A DNA stretch of 64,000 nt from Pseudomonadota bacterium (lineage in GTDB: Bacteria; Pseudomonadota; Alphaproteobacteria; Rickettsiales; UBA3002). Below, piece by piece: positions 26,640 through 35,725 of this stretch (positions are counted from its first letter, which is position 1; each line of letters begins with the position of its first letter). Under the pieces are notes generated by a model. That model worked only from the letters and a program-made list of their open reading frames with translations. It had not been told where the DNA came from and made no database searches. The translations under genes were made by a program, and so were the position numbers. The stretch spans positions 202,418 to 266,417 of the forward strand of contig JAZKJM010000004.1 of the NCBI GenBank assembly GCA_040384265.1, written 5' to 3'.

Positions 26640-26890
26640 CACCGTCGCTTCGCGCGTCGCCTCTCGGCGACTTCCCCTCACCCAGCTGTGTCTAGGCGGC
26701 TTGCGCCGCCAAGACTGCGCAGCCCTCTCCCGCAGGCGGGAGAGGGGAAGAAGGGGGCGGTTGGTGGGGGCATGCGCGTCTATAGATATAAAAGAACCTT
26801 TGTCATCCCGGGTTTATCCCGGGATCCGGCCTCACCATGGGCACCGAGTGTGCTGAGCGGCCGGATCCCGGCACAGGGCCGGGATGACAG
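26640..26890. repeat. Palindromic repeats between the small membrane protein and xthA
   Basis: The gap holds a ccctctcccgc-ag-gcgggagaggg hairpin (about 26731-26755) and a GTCATCCCGGG-type inverted element at 26802-26888, whose arms gtcatcccgggtttatcccg and the matching ccggatcccgg, gccgggatgac close it. No gene is seen in the 325-bp gap. Confidence 0.8.
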
Positions 26891-26937
26891 GGTGTGGGGG
26901 TTGATATGGGTAATCGGCCTTCGTGTGGCGTACCCGC

Positions 26938-27735
26938 TCAGGCGAGCGTGACCATGACGGGCACGTGATCCGACGGCGTATCGAAGCCGCGGGCGTCGCG
27001 GTAGATGAGGCCGGATTTCAGGTCGCTCTTCAGGGCAGGCGATAGCCAGATGTGATCGAGGCGGCGGCCGCGGTCGGAGGCGGCCCAGTCGCGGTTACGG
27101 TAGCTCCACCAGCTGTAGAGTTTCTGGTCGTGCGGGACGAGGGCGCGCATCGCATCCACCCAGCCGCCGCTCTGGCGCATGAGGTCGTTGAGCTTATCGA
27201 CCTCGATGGGCGTGTGGCTGACGATTTTGAGCAGCTGCTTGTGCGACCACACATCATGCTCCAGCGGTGCGATGTTGAAATCCCCCAGGATGACGACGCG
27301 GTGGTGTTTTTTCACCTCCTGCTGCGACCAGTCGCGCATGGCATCGACGAAGCGGAGTTTCTCATCGAATTTGGAGTTGAGCGCGGGGTCGGGGATGTCG
27401 CCACCGGCGGGGACGTAGAAGTTGTGCAGCTGGATGCCGCCTTCAAGCTCGGCCGCGATATGGCGCTTCTGGCCGTTGCCGATCATGTCGTGCGTCGCCA
27501 CCAGTTTCAGCGGAATTTTGGAGAGGATGGTGACGCCGTTATAGCTTTTCTCGCCGGTGAACACGATGTGCTTGAAGCCAAGGCGGGCCACCAGCTCGTG
27601 CGGGAAATGCGCATCTTCGACTTTGGTTTCCTGCAGGCACAGCACATCGGGCGCGTGGGCGGCGACGAAACGGCTAAGCATATCCTCGCGGATGCGGATG
27701 GAGTTGACGTTCCAGCTGGCGATTTTTATGGGCAT
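26938..27735 (-). CDS. xthA: Exodeoxyribonuclease III
   Basis: An AP endonuclease and 3'-exonuclease of base-excision repair. The 265-residue protein shows KIASWNVNSIRIREDML, the metal ligand motif LQETKVED, the catalytic GDFNIAP, and the C-terminal ending RRLDHIWLSPAL with DTPSDHVPVMV. The start at 27735 matches the usual MPIKIASWNVNS; an upstream in-frame start adds nine residues. It is convergent to ftsK-lolA, with repeats between them. Confidence 0.95.
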   Translation of the reverse strand: MPIKIASWNVNSIRIREDMLSRFVAAHAPDVLCLQETKVEDAHFPHELVARLGFKHIVFTGEKSYNGVTILSKIPLKLVATHDMIGNGQKRHIAAELEGGIQLHNFYVPAGGDIPDPALNSKFDEKLRFVDAMRDWSQQEVKKHHRVVILGDFNIAPLEHDVWSHKQLLKIVSHTPIEVDKLNDLMRQSGGWVDAMRALVPHDQKLYSWWSYRNRDWAASDRGRRLDHIWLSPALKSDLKSGLIYRDARGFDTPSDHVPVMVTLA

Positions 27736-27777
27736 GCGCGCGACTATAGTGCCTTCACCCAAAAAGGGGAGGGGTTT

Positions 27778-28272
27778 TTACGCGGCGTCGCGGTGTGTTT
27801 TTGCGGCCTGAAGATCCACCAGCTGCTGGAGCTTGCCATAGTCGATGTTGCCTTGGGTATCGACCACCTGATCGGCGCCGCTGACGCCAACCTGCGGGCT
27901 CACCTCGCGTTTGGCTTTGGTGACTGCTTCCGAGACAGAATCGTAGGTCACCGCACCACCGACAGGTGCGCCGCCGCCACCGGCCGCGGTTTGGCCGGGA
28001 GGGCTAAGGTCGAGCGTGACGGCGGGGCCAAACGGGTCGGTCTGGGCGAATGGTTCGAGGTTGAAGCCCTTGGCTTCGATCGCGGCGACCACTTCCTCGG
28101 TGGCGCTGATACCGGCTTTTTGGAGGTCTTCATCCAGCGCGAGGAAATCAGTTTGGGTAAAATTTTCGGGGGTGTATTTTTTCAGGATGTCATCAAGCGC
28201 GGTGGGCGACGGGGTGGAAATAAGCGGACTTTGCGTCAACGCAGCACTGACAATACCAGCGATGGCAGTCAT
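27778..28272 (-). CDS. Unknown 164-residue protein
   Basis: I do not recognise a family. The N-terminus (MTAIAGIVSAALTQSPL) is mildly hydrophobic and may be too short for an export signal. The middle is acidic and helical (LDEDLQKAGISATEEVVAAIEAKGFNLEPF), followed by a Gly/Pro-rich linker near residue 95 and a polar C-terminus. GGCCCTTATG-like context lies before the ATG (AGGAGG-like aggaggccctt on the minus strand), a good ribosome site. It is a separate unit just upstream of xthA. Confidence 0.55.
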   Translation of the reverse strand: MTAIAGIVSAALTQSPLISTPSPTALDDILKKYTPENFTQTDFLALDEDLQKAGISATEEVVAAIEAKGFNLEPFAQTDPFGPAVTLDLSPPGQTAAGGGGAPVGGAVTYDSVSEAVTKAKREVSPQVGVSGADQVVDTQGNIDYGKLQQLVDLQAAKTHRDAA

Positions 28273-28424
28273 AAGGGCCTCCTACATAGAGTGTTCGGTC
28301 GCCGTACATGGCAACGTTCTCTTATTAGCAGAATCAAATAAAAAGTCTTCAGCTAATTGAAGGGTGTCAACAGCTTTGTGTCATGCTGCTCATTTTTCAT
28401 CGCTTTTGTGGCGCACAAATCACG

Positions 28425-29207
28425 CTAGTTGAGGAAGAAACGCAAACTGCAGCCGATATCGGTCACGGTGAGCAGGTAGGCCGCGGTCTCGGTTACATCC
28501 GTATCGGTGCAGGCACCCAGATCCCGGCGGCCCATGACCTTGCCGCTGCCGGGTTTGCCATCATCCATTTTGGTATCGACGTTCCATGCGTCTTCCGGAG
28601 TGATGGCCGCGACCCGGGTTTCGCTGACGGTGTAGCGTTTGCCGAAGGAAAGCAGGTTGCCGCCTTTGTTTTTAAACCATGAGCCGGTTTCGGACGTGAC
28701 GGGATCGCTATACATCAGGGTGAAGCCCGCGTTGTTGACGCGGCTTTGCGGCACGTTGAGCCCGGGGGTGGCAAGGTTGGCGCCTGCCGGGTCGGCAATG
28801 CCGGAATAGGTGCCCTCGACCAGCCCGGCGCTGGTAAGGTGCTGCCAGGCGCGGAACCATTCGCCGCCGACAACTTTGCCATCACCGTCGCCATTGCAGG
28901 TTTGGGTGCCGGTGCCGGTATCGGTCAGCGGTGCGGCACACTGGCCACCGGCGCCGCCGGTGTTAATCATGCCCCAGAATTGGCCGGCATTGGCCATGTC
29001 GCCGGGCACGGCGAAATATTTATCGCGGAAAGTATACATAGCGGTGAGGTAGCGGTTGGCATCGGTGCTGATGCTGCGGATCTCGGAAGCGCGTATGAGT
29101 GATTTTCCCGACAGTACGCCGCCCACCAGCAGGCCAAGGATGACAAGCACAATCGACAGCTCCACCAACGAAAAGGCGCGTACGCGGTTCCGCTTGGAAT
29201 GAGGCAT
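28425..29207 (-). CDS. Type IV prepilin-like protein
   Basis: The 260-residue protein begins with a short basic leader (MPHSKRNRVRA) followed by FSLVELSIVLVILGLLVGGVL. This is the class III prepilin signal: cleavage before Phe, Glu at position 5 and a hydrophobic helix. The mature domain is large for a pilin and has paired cysteines (GGQCAAP and TQTCNGD; LGACTDTD and IGCSLRF). It resembles pseudopilin-like genes often annotated as type II secretion protein. No peptidase, ATPase or secretin gene is in the window. Upstream in-frame starts exist, but the short leader fits the family better. Confidence 0.75.
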   Translation of the reverse strand: MPHSKRNRVRAFSLVELSIVLVILGLLVGGVLSGKSLIRASEIRSISTDANRYLTAMYTFRDKYFAVPGDMANAGQFWGMINTGGAGGQCAAPLTDTGTGTQTCNGDGDGKVVGGEWFRAWQHLTSAGLVEGTYSGIADPAGANLATPGLNVPQSRVNNAGFTLMYSDPVTSETGSWFKNKGGNLLSFGKRYTVSETRVAAITPEDAWNVDTKMDDGKPGSGKVMGRRDLGACTDTDVTETAAYLLTVTDIGCSLRFFLN

Positions 29208-29332
29208 GGCTATGGAGCGTGTGGGCGATGCATTCATCATGGTTGTGCAATGTTACGCGAATGCGCAAGCGGATGCAAAGTGAAATTGGTTCGGGCATAC
29301 TGCGAGGATATGAGGGGGTGGAAAACCGCGTT

Positions 29333-29746
29333 ATGACGATGCATCTGATCAAGCTCTCCGTTGGGCCACAGCGGCTTGCCGACCTTGCGGCATGGCAGGC
29401 CGCGCGCGTGGCGCAGGGGTTCGAGCTGATGCATGTGACGCGCCATATGCCCAAGCGTGCGGCGGAGGTGCTGGATGGCGGGTCGATCTATTGGGTCATC
29501 AAGGGTTGGTTATGCGCGCGGCAGCGGTTGACCGAGCTGCGGCCATTGCTGGTCGATGGGGTGCCGCATTGCGGGCTGGTGCATGATGCGACGCTGGTGC
29601 GGGTGCGTCCGCGCAAACATCGCCCGTTCCAGGGCTGGCGCTATTTCGACCCAAAGGACGCGCCGCCCGATCTCATCATGAACGCGGGGGAGGACGATAT
29701 GCCCGAGGCGCTGCGCCGCGAGCTGACGGTGCTGGGGTTGCTGTAA
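29333..29746 (+). CDS. DUF1489 family protein
   Basis: The 137-residue protein fits the alphaproteobacterial DUF1489 pattern: MHLIKLSVGPQRLADLAAWQ near the start, VTRHMPKRAAEVLDGGSIYWVIKG, RPRKHRPFQGWRYF and DAPPDL at the end. Function is unknown. The ATG at 29333 is chosen because homologues start near MHLIKL; the frame stays open upstream. Confidence 0.85.
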   Translation: MTMHLIKLSVGPQRLADLAAWQAARVAQGFELMHVTRHMPKRAAEVLDGGSIYWVIKGWLCARQRLTELRPLLVDGVPHCGLVHDATLVRVRPRKHRPFQGWRYFDPKDAPPDLIMNAGEDDMPEALRRELTVLGLL

Positions 29747-29758
29747 GCCGGGCGCGGG

Positions 29759-30322
29759 CTAGCAGCCCTTGGGGGTGAGGAAGCAGCCGCCCTGATGGTC
29801 GTTCACCAGCCCGACAGCTTGCATATAGGCATAGATAATGGTTGAGCCGACAAAGCTCATGCCCCGTTTTTTGAGGTCTTTGGAAATTGCATCCGATTCC
29901 GCCGTGGTGGTGACCATGGTGGCCGGGCGGGTGATTTTGGGCGCGCCGCCGACAAACCGCCAGAGATAGGCATCGAAGGAGCCATACTCTTTTTGGATGG
30001 CAAGGAAGGCGATTGCGTTTTTGCGCGCAGAAAAAACCTTGAGGCGATTGCGGATAATGTCGCCGGTGAGCAGCACGGTTTCAAGCTCGGCATCGCTCAT
30101 CTGCGCGACCCGCGCGGGATCGAAATGATGGAATGCACGGCGATAGCCGTCGCGGCGTTTGAGGATGGTGTACCAGCTGAGCCCGGCTTGCGCGCCTTCG
30201 AGGATCAGCATTTCAAATAGCTGCTGGTCGTCATGCACGGGCACGCCCCACTGCGTGTCGTGGTAGTGGATGTAATCCGCCTTATCGGCGGGCACCCAGT
30301 GGCAGCGTGGTTTATCAATCAT
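29759..30322 (-). CDS. tag: 3-methyladenine DNA glycosylase I
   Basis: It removes 3-methyladenine from alkylated DNA in base-excision repair. The 187-residue length equals the usual Tag length. Motifs are MIDKPRCHWV (zinc Cys), YIHYHDTQWGVPVHDD, FEMLILEGAQAGLSWYTILKRR, and the C-terminal VNDHQGGCF with the other zinc ligands. The family core MSFVGSTIIYAYMQAVG is also present. The longer in-frame 5' extension is not Tag-like. It is convergent with the DUF1489 gene. Confidence 0.95.
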   Translation of the reverse strand: MIDKPRCHWVPADKADYIHYHDTQWGVPVHDDQQLFEMLILEGAQAGLSWYTILKRRDGYRRAFHHFDPARVAQMSDAELETVLLTGDIIRNRLKVFSARKNAIAFLAIQKEYGSFDAYLWRFVGGAPKITRPATMVTTTAESDAISKDLKKRGMSFVGSTIIYAYMQAVGLVNDHQGGCFLTPKGC

Positions 30323-30442
30323 GGCCGCAGGGTATGGCGGGCCCGCACAAAAAGCAAAAGCTTTGCATGCGCCGGGCGGGTTACTGCGAAGAATGCCCAA
30401 CAAACCGCCACCATCGACAAATCCGCCGAAGAGCTGCTGCAC

Positions 30443-30688
30443 ATGGCAAAGAACCGCGCTTCCGGCAGCAAAGTGCGTCACCAGGAGCGCCAGCGCATCC
30501 ACCGCCTGCAGAATGAGCTGAAAGACTGGGAAGCCAGCAACCGCATCCGCGCCTTCATCTTCGCGATGCGCGCCTCCGGTCGTGCCGCCGCGCCCGAGCA
30601 GGCCGAACATCTCGCATGGGCTGCTCGCTATGCCGACCACCTCGACCCCACTATGGACTTCCGCATCGAGGTGCTGGAAGAAGTATAA
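30443..30688 (+). CDS. Small basic unknown protein
   Basis: From ATG 30443 the frame gives 81 residues, MAKNRASGSKVRHQERQRIHRL onward, rich in basic and aromatic helix residues (WEASNRIRAFIFAMRASGR). The frame is open upstream, and similar composition continues for about 30 residues, so the true start may be earlier at a non-ATG codon. It is divergent from tag. No family recognised; nucleic-acid binding would suit the charge, but that is only a guess. Confidence 0.45.
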   Translation: MAKNRASGSKVRHQERQRIHRLQNELKDWEASNRIRAFIFAMRASGRAAAPEQAEHLAWAARYADHLDPTMDFRIEVLEEV

Positions 30689-30747
30689 GGGATGATATGG
30701 TGGCCACTAAGGCCAGAAATCAACGATAAGAGATAGCCTGTTATCCC

Positions 30748-31995
30748 TTATTTCAGCGCTAGCTTCAGATCATCATGCTCGAACGCGGACTCCATGCGAG
30801 CGATTTCCTTTGCTGTCAGGCCGAGCACAGCGGCGCGGTCGCGCCAGATAGAAACAGCGCGACCGACTTCGGCAGCAATCGCTCTGGCTTCTTCCGGCTT
30901 AAGCCCGAATTGCGGCGCTACTTCGAGCGCAAGAGGTAATGAAGCTGCGGTATCTACCTCATCAACCGCCAGACTCAAGTAACGTGATTTAATATCGGTT
31001 GGCGTCGGGTTGAGATCATAGGCAGGGGAAAGCTGCCAGCCAGCGGCACGATAGAGAAAGCCATGATTGCGCAGATGGTCGTCAGTATTTGAAATAAGAA
31101 TGTTGAACACGATGCGCCGCCATAATTGCCTCGCATCTTCTTCGGGCTGCACACCGTGCTGGCGCAGCGCATCCACGATTTCCAGATAGCTGTGCTGCTC
31201 GTTATCCTGCGCGGCCAGCATGCTCATCGCGGAAAGAAAGGGTATTCGTGCGCCATCTTCGCGGTCGAACCGGCGCAACAGCAGCACATTACGGCCTTCT
31301 ATCTTTACGATGCGCCAGTCCGGCACAGGAATGCCAGCCGCGCTGGCAAGATCAAGCGCGACCGCTTCCCATAGCGTCACTTGCCAAGTGTCGTCGCTTT
31401 GCGGGAACTTGGCAATGGATAGCCGCCCATCCTGATCCATGACCGATGCTTTCGGCCGTGCACCGCCCAGCGATGATCCCGGCGCAAGGAGTAGTTGCAG
31501 CTCGTGCTCGCTTTCTTCTCCCGCTGCAGTGTGCATGGCGGCGTTCAGCAATTCGCCCAGGCGAACTAACGGCGGAATAGATGCCGTATCCTGTGGAGCC
31601 AGAAACTCTCCGCCTTCCTGTTCTGCAAAACGCAGCGCGCCTTGGCGCGCGATGTCACCGACGCCTAACAGATAATCGGCTTCGCTCAAGGTACGCGGCG
31701 CGCGCTTTTCTGTACGCGCTTTGCGCTGCTCTTCGCGCTGAATCAGGACGCGTCCCCAGCGATCCGGCGCGGAATCGCCGATAGCGCCGAAAAGCGCTCT
31801 TCCGCCAAACGTATGCTGCGTTCCAGAACCAAGCGCAAGCGCTGGCTCCAGCGCGAACTTTCCTGAGTGCGCAAGCCAGCTTTCATTATATTCGAAGCTC
31901 GCGCTTTCCTTGCCCTTTGCCTGACGCGTCCATAGCCGCCCCACCAGATGCGACGCGCCCTTCAAATCAACGTAAACGAAGATACTGCGTTCCAT
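30748..31995 (-). CDS. hipA: HipA-family serine/threonine kinase toxin
   Basis: The 415-residue protein has both HipA domains. The N-terminal part shows the GALFGAIGDSAPDRWGR signature. The kinase part shows the Gly-rich loop GSSLGGARPKASV, LLLRRFDRED, catalytic NTDDHLRNHGFL and the metal site SPAYDLNPTP. HipA kinases such as the E. coli one phosphorylate glutamyl-tRNA synthetase and cause persistence. The ATG start shares one base with the hipB stop (TGATG) and has AGGAG upstream. The GTG one codon earlier is the alternative. It forms a toxin-antitoxin operon with hipB. Confidence 0.92.
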   Translation of the reverse strand: MERSIFVYVDLKGASHLVGRLWTRQAKGKESASFEYNESWLAHSGKFALEPALALGSGTQHTFGGRALFGAIGDSAPDRWGRVLIQREEQRKARTEKRAPRTLSEADYLLGVGDIARQGALRFAEQEGGEFLAPQDTASIPPLVRLGELLNAAMHTAAGEESEHELQLLLAPGSSLGGARPKASVMDQDGRLSIAKFPQSDDTWQVTLWEAVALDLASAAGIPVPDWRIVKIEGRNVLLLRRFDREDGARIPFLSAMSMLAAQDNEQHSYLEIVDALRQHGVQPEEDARQLWRRIVFNILISNTDDHLRNHGFLYRAAGWQLSPAYDLNPTPTDIKSRYLSLAVDEVDTAASLPLALEVAPQFGLKPEEARAIAAEVGRAVSIWRDRAAVLGLTAKEIARMESAFEHDDLKLALK

Positions 31996-32324
31996 CACTT
32001 CGTCTCCTTATGCGACCGCATGCGCCGGACGCGCTTCGGCAAGCGTTCATCTTCAAGCTGGAGCCCAAGCGTATCGTTCCTGACATCCACCAGTTCTTCC
32101 AGGCGAGATGCGAGACCAAGAATAAACAATATGGTGGCGTAGGTGCCCAGCGAAACACCCGGATCACCCTTTTCCACTTTGCCAAGCGTCGTGCGGGTAA
32201 TGAAGGCGCGCTCCGCCATCAACGTCGCCGTGATGCGGCGACGCAGGCGCGCCGCGCGGATATCCTCTCCTAGTTTGGAAAGCGCCCGTTTGACCGGAAG
32301 TGGCAAAGGTGGGTTGGTTCGCAT
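31995..32324 (-). CDS. hipB: HipB-like helix-turn-helix antitoxin
   Basis: The 109-residue protein has an XRE-type helix-turn-helix (about residues 18-70; LGEDIRAARLRRRITATLMAE, TRTTLGKVEKGDPGVSLGTYATILF) and a basic C-terminal tail. It lies directly upstream of hipA and should bind HipA and repress the operon. AGGAG precedes the ATG. Direct repeats just upstream are candidate operators. Confidence 0.88.
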   Translation of the reverse strand: MRTNPPLPLPVKRALSKLGEDIRAARLRRRITATLMAERAFITRTTLGKVEKGDPGVSLGTYATILFILGLASRLEELVDVRNDTLGLQLEDERLPKRVRRMRSHKETK

Positions 32325-32338
32325 GAATATCTCCTATC

Positions 32339-32381
32339 GTCCATTATTATAGACAATAAAGCCAATAATGTCCATTATAAT
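32339..32381 (-). promoter_or_regulatory. hipBA promoter and putative HipB operator repeats
   Basis: Read on the minus strand, ATAATGGAC occurs twice, about 31 bp apart, flanking a TATAAT hexamer (in gtcTATAATaatgg) 15-20 bp before the hipB ribosome site. The spacing of about three helical turns suits repressor dimers on one face. The assignment is by position and repetition only. Confidence 0.45.
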
Positions 32382-32472
32382 ATGCACTTAATAAAAACGG
32401 GGATGTGGGGATATAGCAGATAATTGCATGATATTTCCATAAAAATACATGCAATAACATAGCGAACTTCGA

Positions 32473-32748
32473 TTACTGAACCGCCGCCTTATATTGCTCC
32501 GCCCGGCCAGCCACCACTTCGCCCGCGAACCATAAGCCAACGTCATCGGCAACATTCTGCATCTGTTCCGGCGTTAGTGCTGCTTTCTGCGCTTCGGTCA
32601 TACGCACCACGCGGTCCAGTGCCTTCGCCACGCTTTTCAAAACCGCTTTGCGTTCATTGCGCGAGCAGCTGGAGAAATGCGCCACGGCTTCTTCCAGATG
32701 CGCATCCAGCACATCGACGACCAATCCATTATAACTCACGCGCGGCAT
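32473..32748 (-). CDS. Small unknown protein next to hipBA
   Basis: The 91-residue protein MPRVSYNGLVVDVLDAHLEE onward is predicted mostly helical and has a short acidic, then basic pattern (NERKAVLKSVAKALDRVV). No family is recognised. The chosen ATG has GAGAGA seven bases upstream; the frame stays open to 32880 but would then overlap the divergent AlkB-like gene. Confidence 0.5.
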   Translation of the reverse strand: MPRVSYNGLVVDVLDAHLEEAVAHFSSCSRNERKAVLKSVAKALDRVVRMTEAQKAALTPEQMQNVADDVGLWFAGEVVAGRAEQYKAAVQ

Positions 32749-32871
32749 ATTTTCTCTCGGTTCGGCAAATCCAGTTGAATGTAACATAGTGCTTATAATC
32801 CATTCTGAAATGCAGAAGTCATATAAAAGCAGCTGGTTTTCATATCGGCTGAGCGTAGTATTATTTCCGAT

Positions 32872-33468
32872 ATGACCCAACCATTATTACAATCAGCGCT
32901 GTTTGAAATACCTGAGGCAACGGTGCCAGGGCTTACCTACATCGCAGATTACATCGATGCGGCGGCCGAGAACGCATTGATGCAGCATATTGATGCCCTG
33001 CCATGGATCACGGATTTGAAGCGCCGTGTGCAGCATTATGGTTACCGCTATTATTACGAGGCGGGCAATACCACCGGGACTTCGCTCGGCCCGCTACCGG
33101 ATTGGCTAATACCGTATTGCATCCGTTTGCATGAATCCGGCGCATTCCGCGAAGTGCCCGATCAGGTGATTATCAATGAATATCTTCCAGGGCAAGGCAT
33201 CGCACCACACATCGACAGAACCCGTTTCGCCCGCACCGTGGCCTCCCTAAGCCTGGGGTCACCCTGCGTCATGGACTTTACACATAGCGAAACAGCCGAG
33301 AAAACATCACGCCTGTTGGAGCCACGAAGCCTGCTTCTGATATCCGATGATGCTCGCTACCTATGGAAGCATGGAATAGCGCCGCGCAAAGCGGACCGCT
33401 ATCAAGGCGCCGTCTTCCCGCGCGGGCGGAGAGTGTCGCTGACGTTCAGGAAGATGATAACCGCCTAA
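32872..33468 (+). CDS. AlkB-like Fe(II)/2-oxoglutarate dioxygenase
   Basis: The 198-residue protein fits the AlkB superfamily. The HxD metal pair is in INEYLPGQGIAPHIDR, the distal His is in YLWKHGIAPRK, and the C-terminal RGRRVSLTFRKM carries the 2-oxoglutarate arginines (R-x5-R). Substrate recognition resembles the ALKBH8/tRNA or DNA demethylase class (HYGYRYYYEAG). It may reverse alkylation damage or modify nucleic acid or protein. Its position between hipBA and a restriction-like gene, away from other repair genes, suggests accessory DNA. Confidence 0.82.
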   Translation: MTQPLLQSALFEIPEATVPGLTYIADYIDAAAENALMQHIDALPWITDLKRRVQHYGYRYYYEAGNTTGTSLGPLPDWLIPYCIRLHESGAFREVPDQVIINEYLPGQGIAPHIDRTRFARTVASLSLGSPCVMDFTHSETAEKTSRLLEPRSLLLISDDARYLWKHGIAPRKADRYQGAVFPRGRRVSLTFRKMITA

Positions 33469-33557
33469 AAACCGCAATCATCCACCGCGAAAGACCGCTA
33501 GCCAATCGGCAATGCCTGGAATAGATTCAGTAAATTAGAATTTATCGGGGGCAGAGC

Positions 33558-35318
33558 ATGGCAAAGAAGACCGACATTCCCATCAAAGACCTGGTCAGCA
33601 TGATTCAGCACGGCGAGCTGCGGCTGCCGGAGATGCAGCGGCGCTATGTATGGACATCGACGCGCGTGCGCGATCTGCTGGATTCACTCTATCGCGGTTA
33701 TCCGTCTGGCTCCATTCTCGTCTGGGAAACCGATCTGGAACAGCCGGTGCGCGATCTAGCCGTATCGCAATCCGACACGCCATTTTCCACCTATAAGCTT
33801 CTGCTCGACGGCCAGCAGCGCCTGACTTCGCTCTCGGCCGTTATCCGTGGTGAGCCGGTGATGGTGAAAAACCGCCAGCGTCCTATCGATATCGCCTTCA
33901 ATCTCGATCATCCGGAAGGCTCGCCGGTGGAGCTGATGGAAGTGGAGGACGATGAAGAATCGCCGATGATCAAAGCGGATGAGACGCAAGAAGAAGATGC
34001 CGAGACCGCTGAACGCCAGGACTCGGTCATCGAGCGCTTGAATAAGCGCACCTTTGCCGTAGCATTCCGCAATCTGCTGGCGCAGCCCAACTGGGTTAGC
34101 GTTACGGAAGTGTTTAATGGCCAGAAATCGGACTGGGAGTTGCTCAAAGATTTGGTTGGCACACCGGACAATGCCAAATTCAAATTCTATTCCGACCGGC
34201 TACAACGACTGCGCAATATCTGCCAATACTCCTACGTCATGCATGTTTTGGGCCGCGATCTTTCCTATGAGGAAGTAGCAGAGATTTTCGTGCGCGTGAA
34301 TTCGCTGGGCGCCAAGCTGCGCGGCTCCGATCTTGCGCTGGCGCAGGTCACCGCGAAATGGCGCAACTCGCTCAAGCTATTCGAAGAGTTCGCCGAGGAG
34401 TGCGAGGAGCAACAATTCACCATCGATGTCGGCTTGCTAGTGCGCCTGATGGTCGTATTTGCCACCAAGCAATGCCAATTCAAAACCGTGTCTTCCATCC
34501 CACTTCCAACCATGCAGGAATCATGGGAAAAAGCCAAAGAAGGCATGCGCTACGCCATCAATTTCCTGCGCGCCAACGCCGATATCGAGGATGAATCGCT
34601 ATTATCTTCGCCGTATTTTATCATCCCTATCGCCACTTACGGCATACTGAAAGACGGCAAGATTTCCCCCGCTGATGAAACTGCCATGCTGCGCTGGCTC
34701 TATGTCGCCAATGCCAAAGCGCATTATTCCGGCTCCAGCGAGAGCAAGCTGGATTATGATGTTGGCCTGTTGTTCAAGGGCAATAGTTTTGATGCACTGA
34801 TTGAGCCGCTGCACCAACGTTATGGCAGGCTGCACGTCGAGGCCGGAGATTTCGCCGGGCGCGATCCGCGCAACGCGCTCTTCTCTCTAGCCTACCTCGC
34901 ACTCAAACACAGCGGCGCTAAAGATTGGCGCACAGGCCTCGGGCTATCACTCACCCACCAAGGCAAGCTGCACTATATCGAATATCACCACATCTTCCCT
35001 AAATCGCTGCTGCAGAAAGCGGGCTACGAAAAAGCGGAGATTAACGAGATCGCCAACATGGCGTTCATCAGCGGCCGCGCCAATCGCGGCATTTCCAACA
35101 AAGAGCCGAAGGACTATTTCCCAGGCATCATCAAGGAGCGCACCGAAAACGCATTGTCGTCGCAGTACATCTCGTTGGATAAAGAAATGTGGGAGGTCAC
35201 CGCTTACCCGCATTTTCTGCAGTATCGCCGTCAGGAGCTAGCCAAGGCAGTGAACGAGTTCATCGAGAGCGCCTGCAAAGCTGGCCGTGCGACAACACTT
35301 GCCAGCAAGGCGGCTTGA
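33558..35318 (+). CDS. DUF262 and DUF1524 protein, GmrSD-like defence candidate
   Basis: The 586-residue protein has an N-terminal DUF262 (ParB/Srx-like) domain with LPEMQRRYVWTSTRVRDLLDSLYRGYP and the nucleotide-site signature LLDGQQRLTSL. The C-terminal domain carries an HNH-like DUF1524 motif, YIEYHHIFPKSLL, with NMAFISGRANRGISNKEP. Single-chain fusions of these two domains, such as GmrSD and related type IV restriction enzymes, cut modified phage DNA. It is a full-length gene without its own methylase. GGGGGCAG precedes the ATG. Function as defence is inferred from family. Confidence 0.82.
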   Translation: MAKKTDIPIKDLVSMIQHGELRLPEMQRRYVWTSTRVRDLLDSLYRGYPSGSILVWETDLEQPVRDLAVSQSDTPFSTYKLLLDGQQRLTSLSAVIRGEPVMVKNRQRPIDIAFNLDHPEGSPVELMEVEDDEESPMIKADETQEEDAETAERQDSVIERLNKRTFAVAFRNLLAQPNWVSVTEVFNGQKSDWELLKDLVGTPDNAKFKFYSDRLQRLRNICQYSYVMHVLGRDLSYEEVAEIFVRVNSLGAKLRGSDLALAQVTAKWRNSLKLFEEFAEECEEQQFTIDVGLLVRLMVVFATKQCQFKTVSSIPLPTMQESWEKAKEGMRYAINFLRANADIEDESLLSSPYFIIPIATYGILKDGKISPADETAMLRWLYVANAKAHYSGSSESKLDYDVGLLFKGNSFDALIEPLHQRYGRLHVEAGDFAGRDPRNALFSLAYLALKHSGAKDWRTGLGLSLTHQGKLHYIEYHHIFPKSLLQKAGYEKAEINEIANMAFISGRANRGISNKEPKDYFPGIIKERTENALSSQYISLDKEMWEVTAYPHFLQYRRQELAKAVNEFIESACKAGRATTLASKAA

Positions 35319-35725
35319 GAATGGAAGCCAGATAATGGCATAGAATGCCACCTCTGCTTAACGCAGCAGCTGCTTCCGACCATTAAAGTCGTGCAAGCTG
35401 TCTAATATTTTAAGCAGCTGGAAGCTCCGACCATTGAGCCTTCCCGCGCCCATATCTGTGAACATGGGCGCGAGTATCGCCTTCTTTAAATTGGGCAATA
35501 TATAGGCTTGGCCCAGCATCACGCGCCGTCCGTTTCAGGCAGGCGAGACGTTCATAGTCGGCAGAGCATATCCAGGCAGTGGACCAAATCGCATTTCGAG
35601 GCTCAAATTTTAGGAACTGGCGGGACTTAGTTGACGATTTTCGACAGAACGAGGTGAAGCGAGCTTATATTATTTTGTTTCATGAACGATTTAATTTGAA
35701 GCATCGTCATTGGTATAAATTATAA
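35319..35725. other. Intergenic stretch with no gene seen
   Basis: No convincing reading frame, RNA or long palindrome was found in these 407 bp. Two imperfect copies of a gcagctg and ctccgaccatt pair occur near 35360-35440. Base composition is more AT-rich than in the surrounding chromosome, which fits accessory DNA. Confidence 0.5.
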
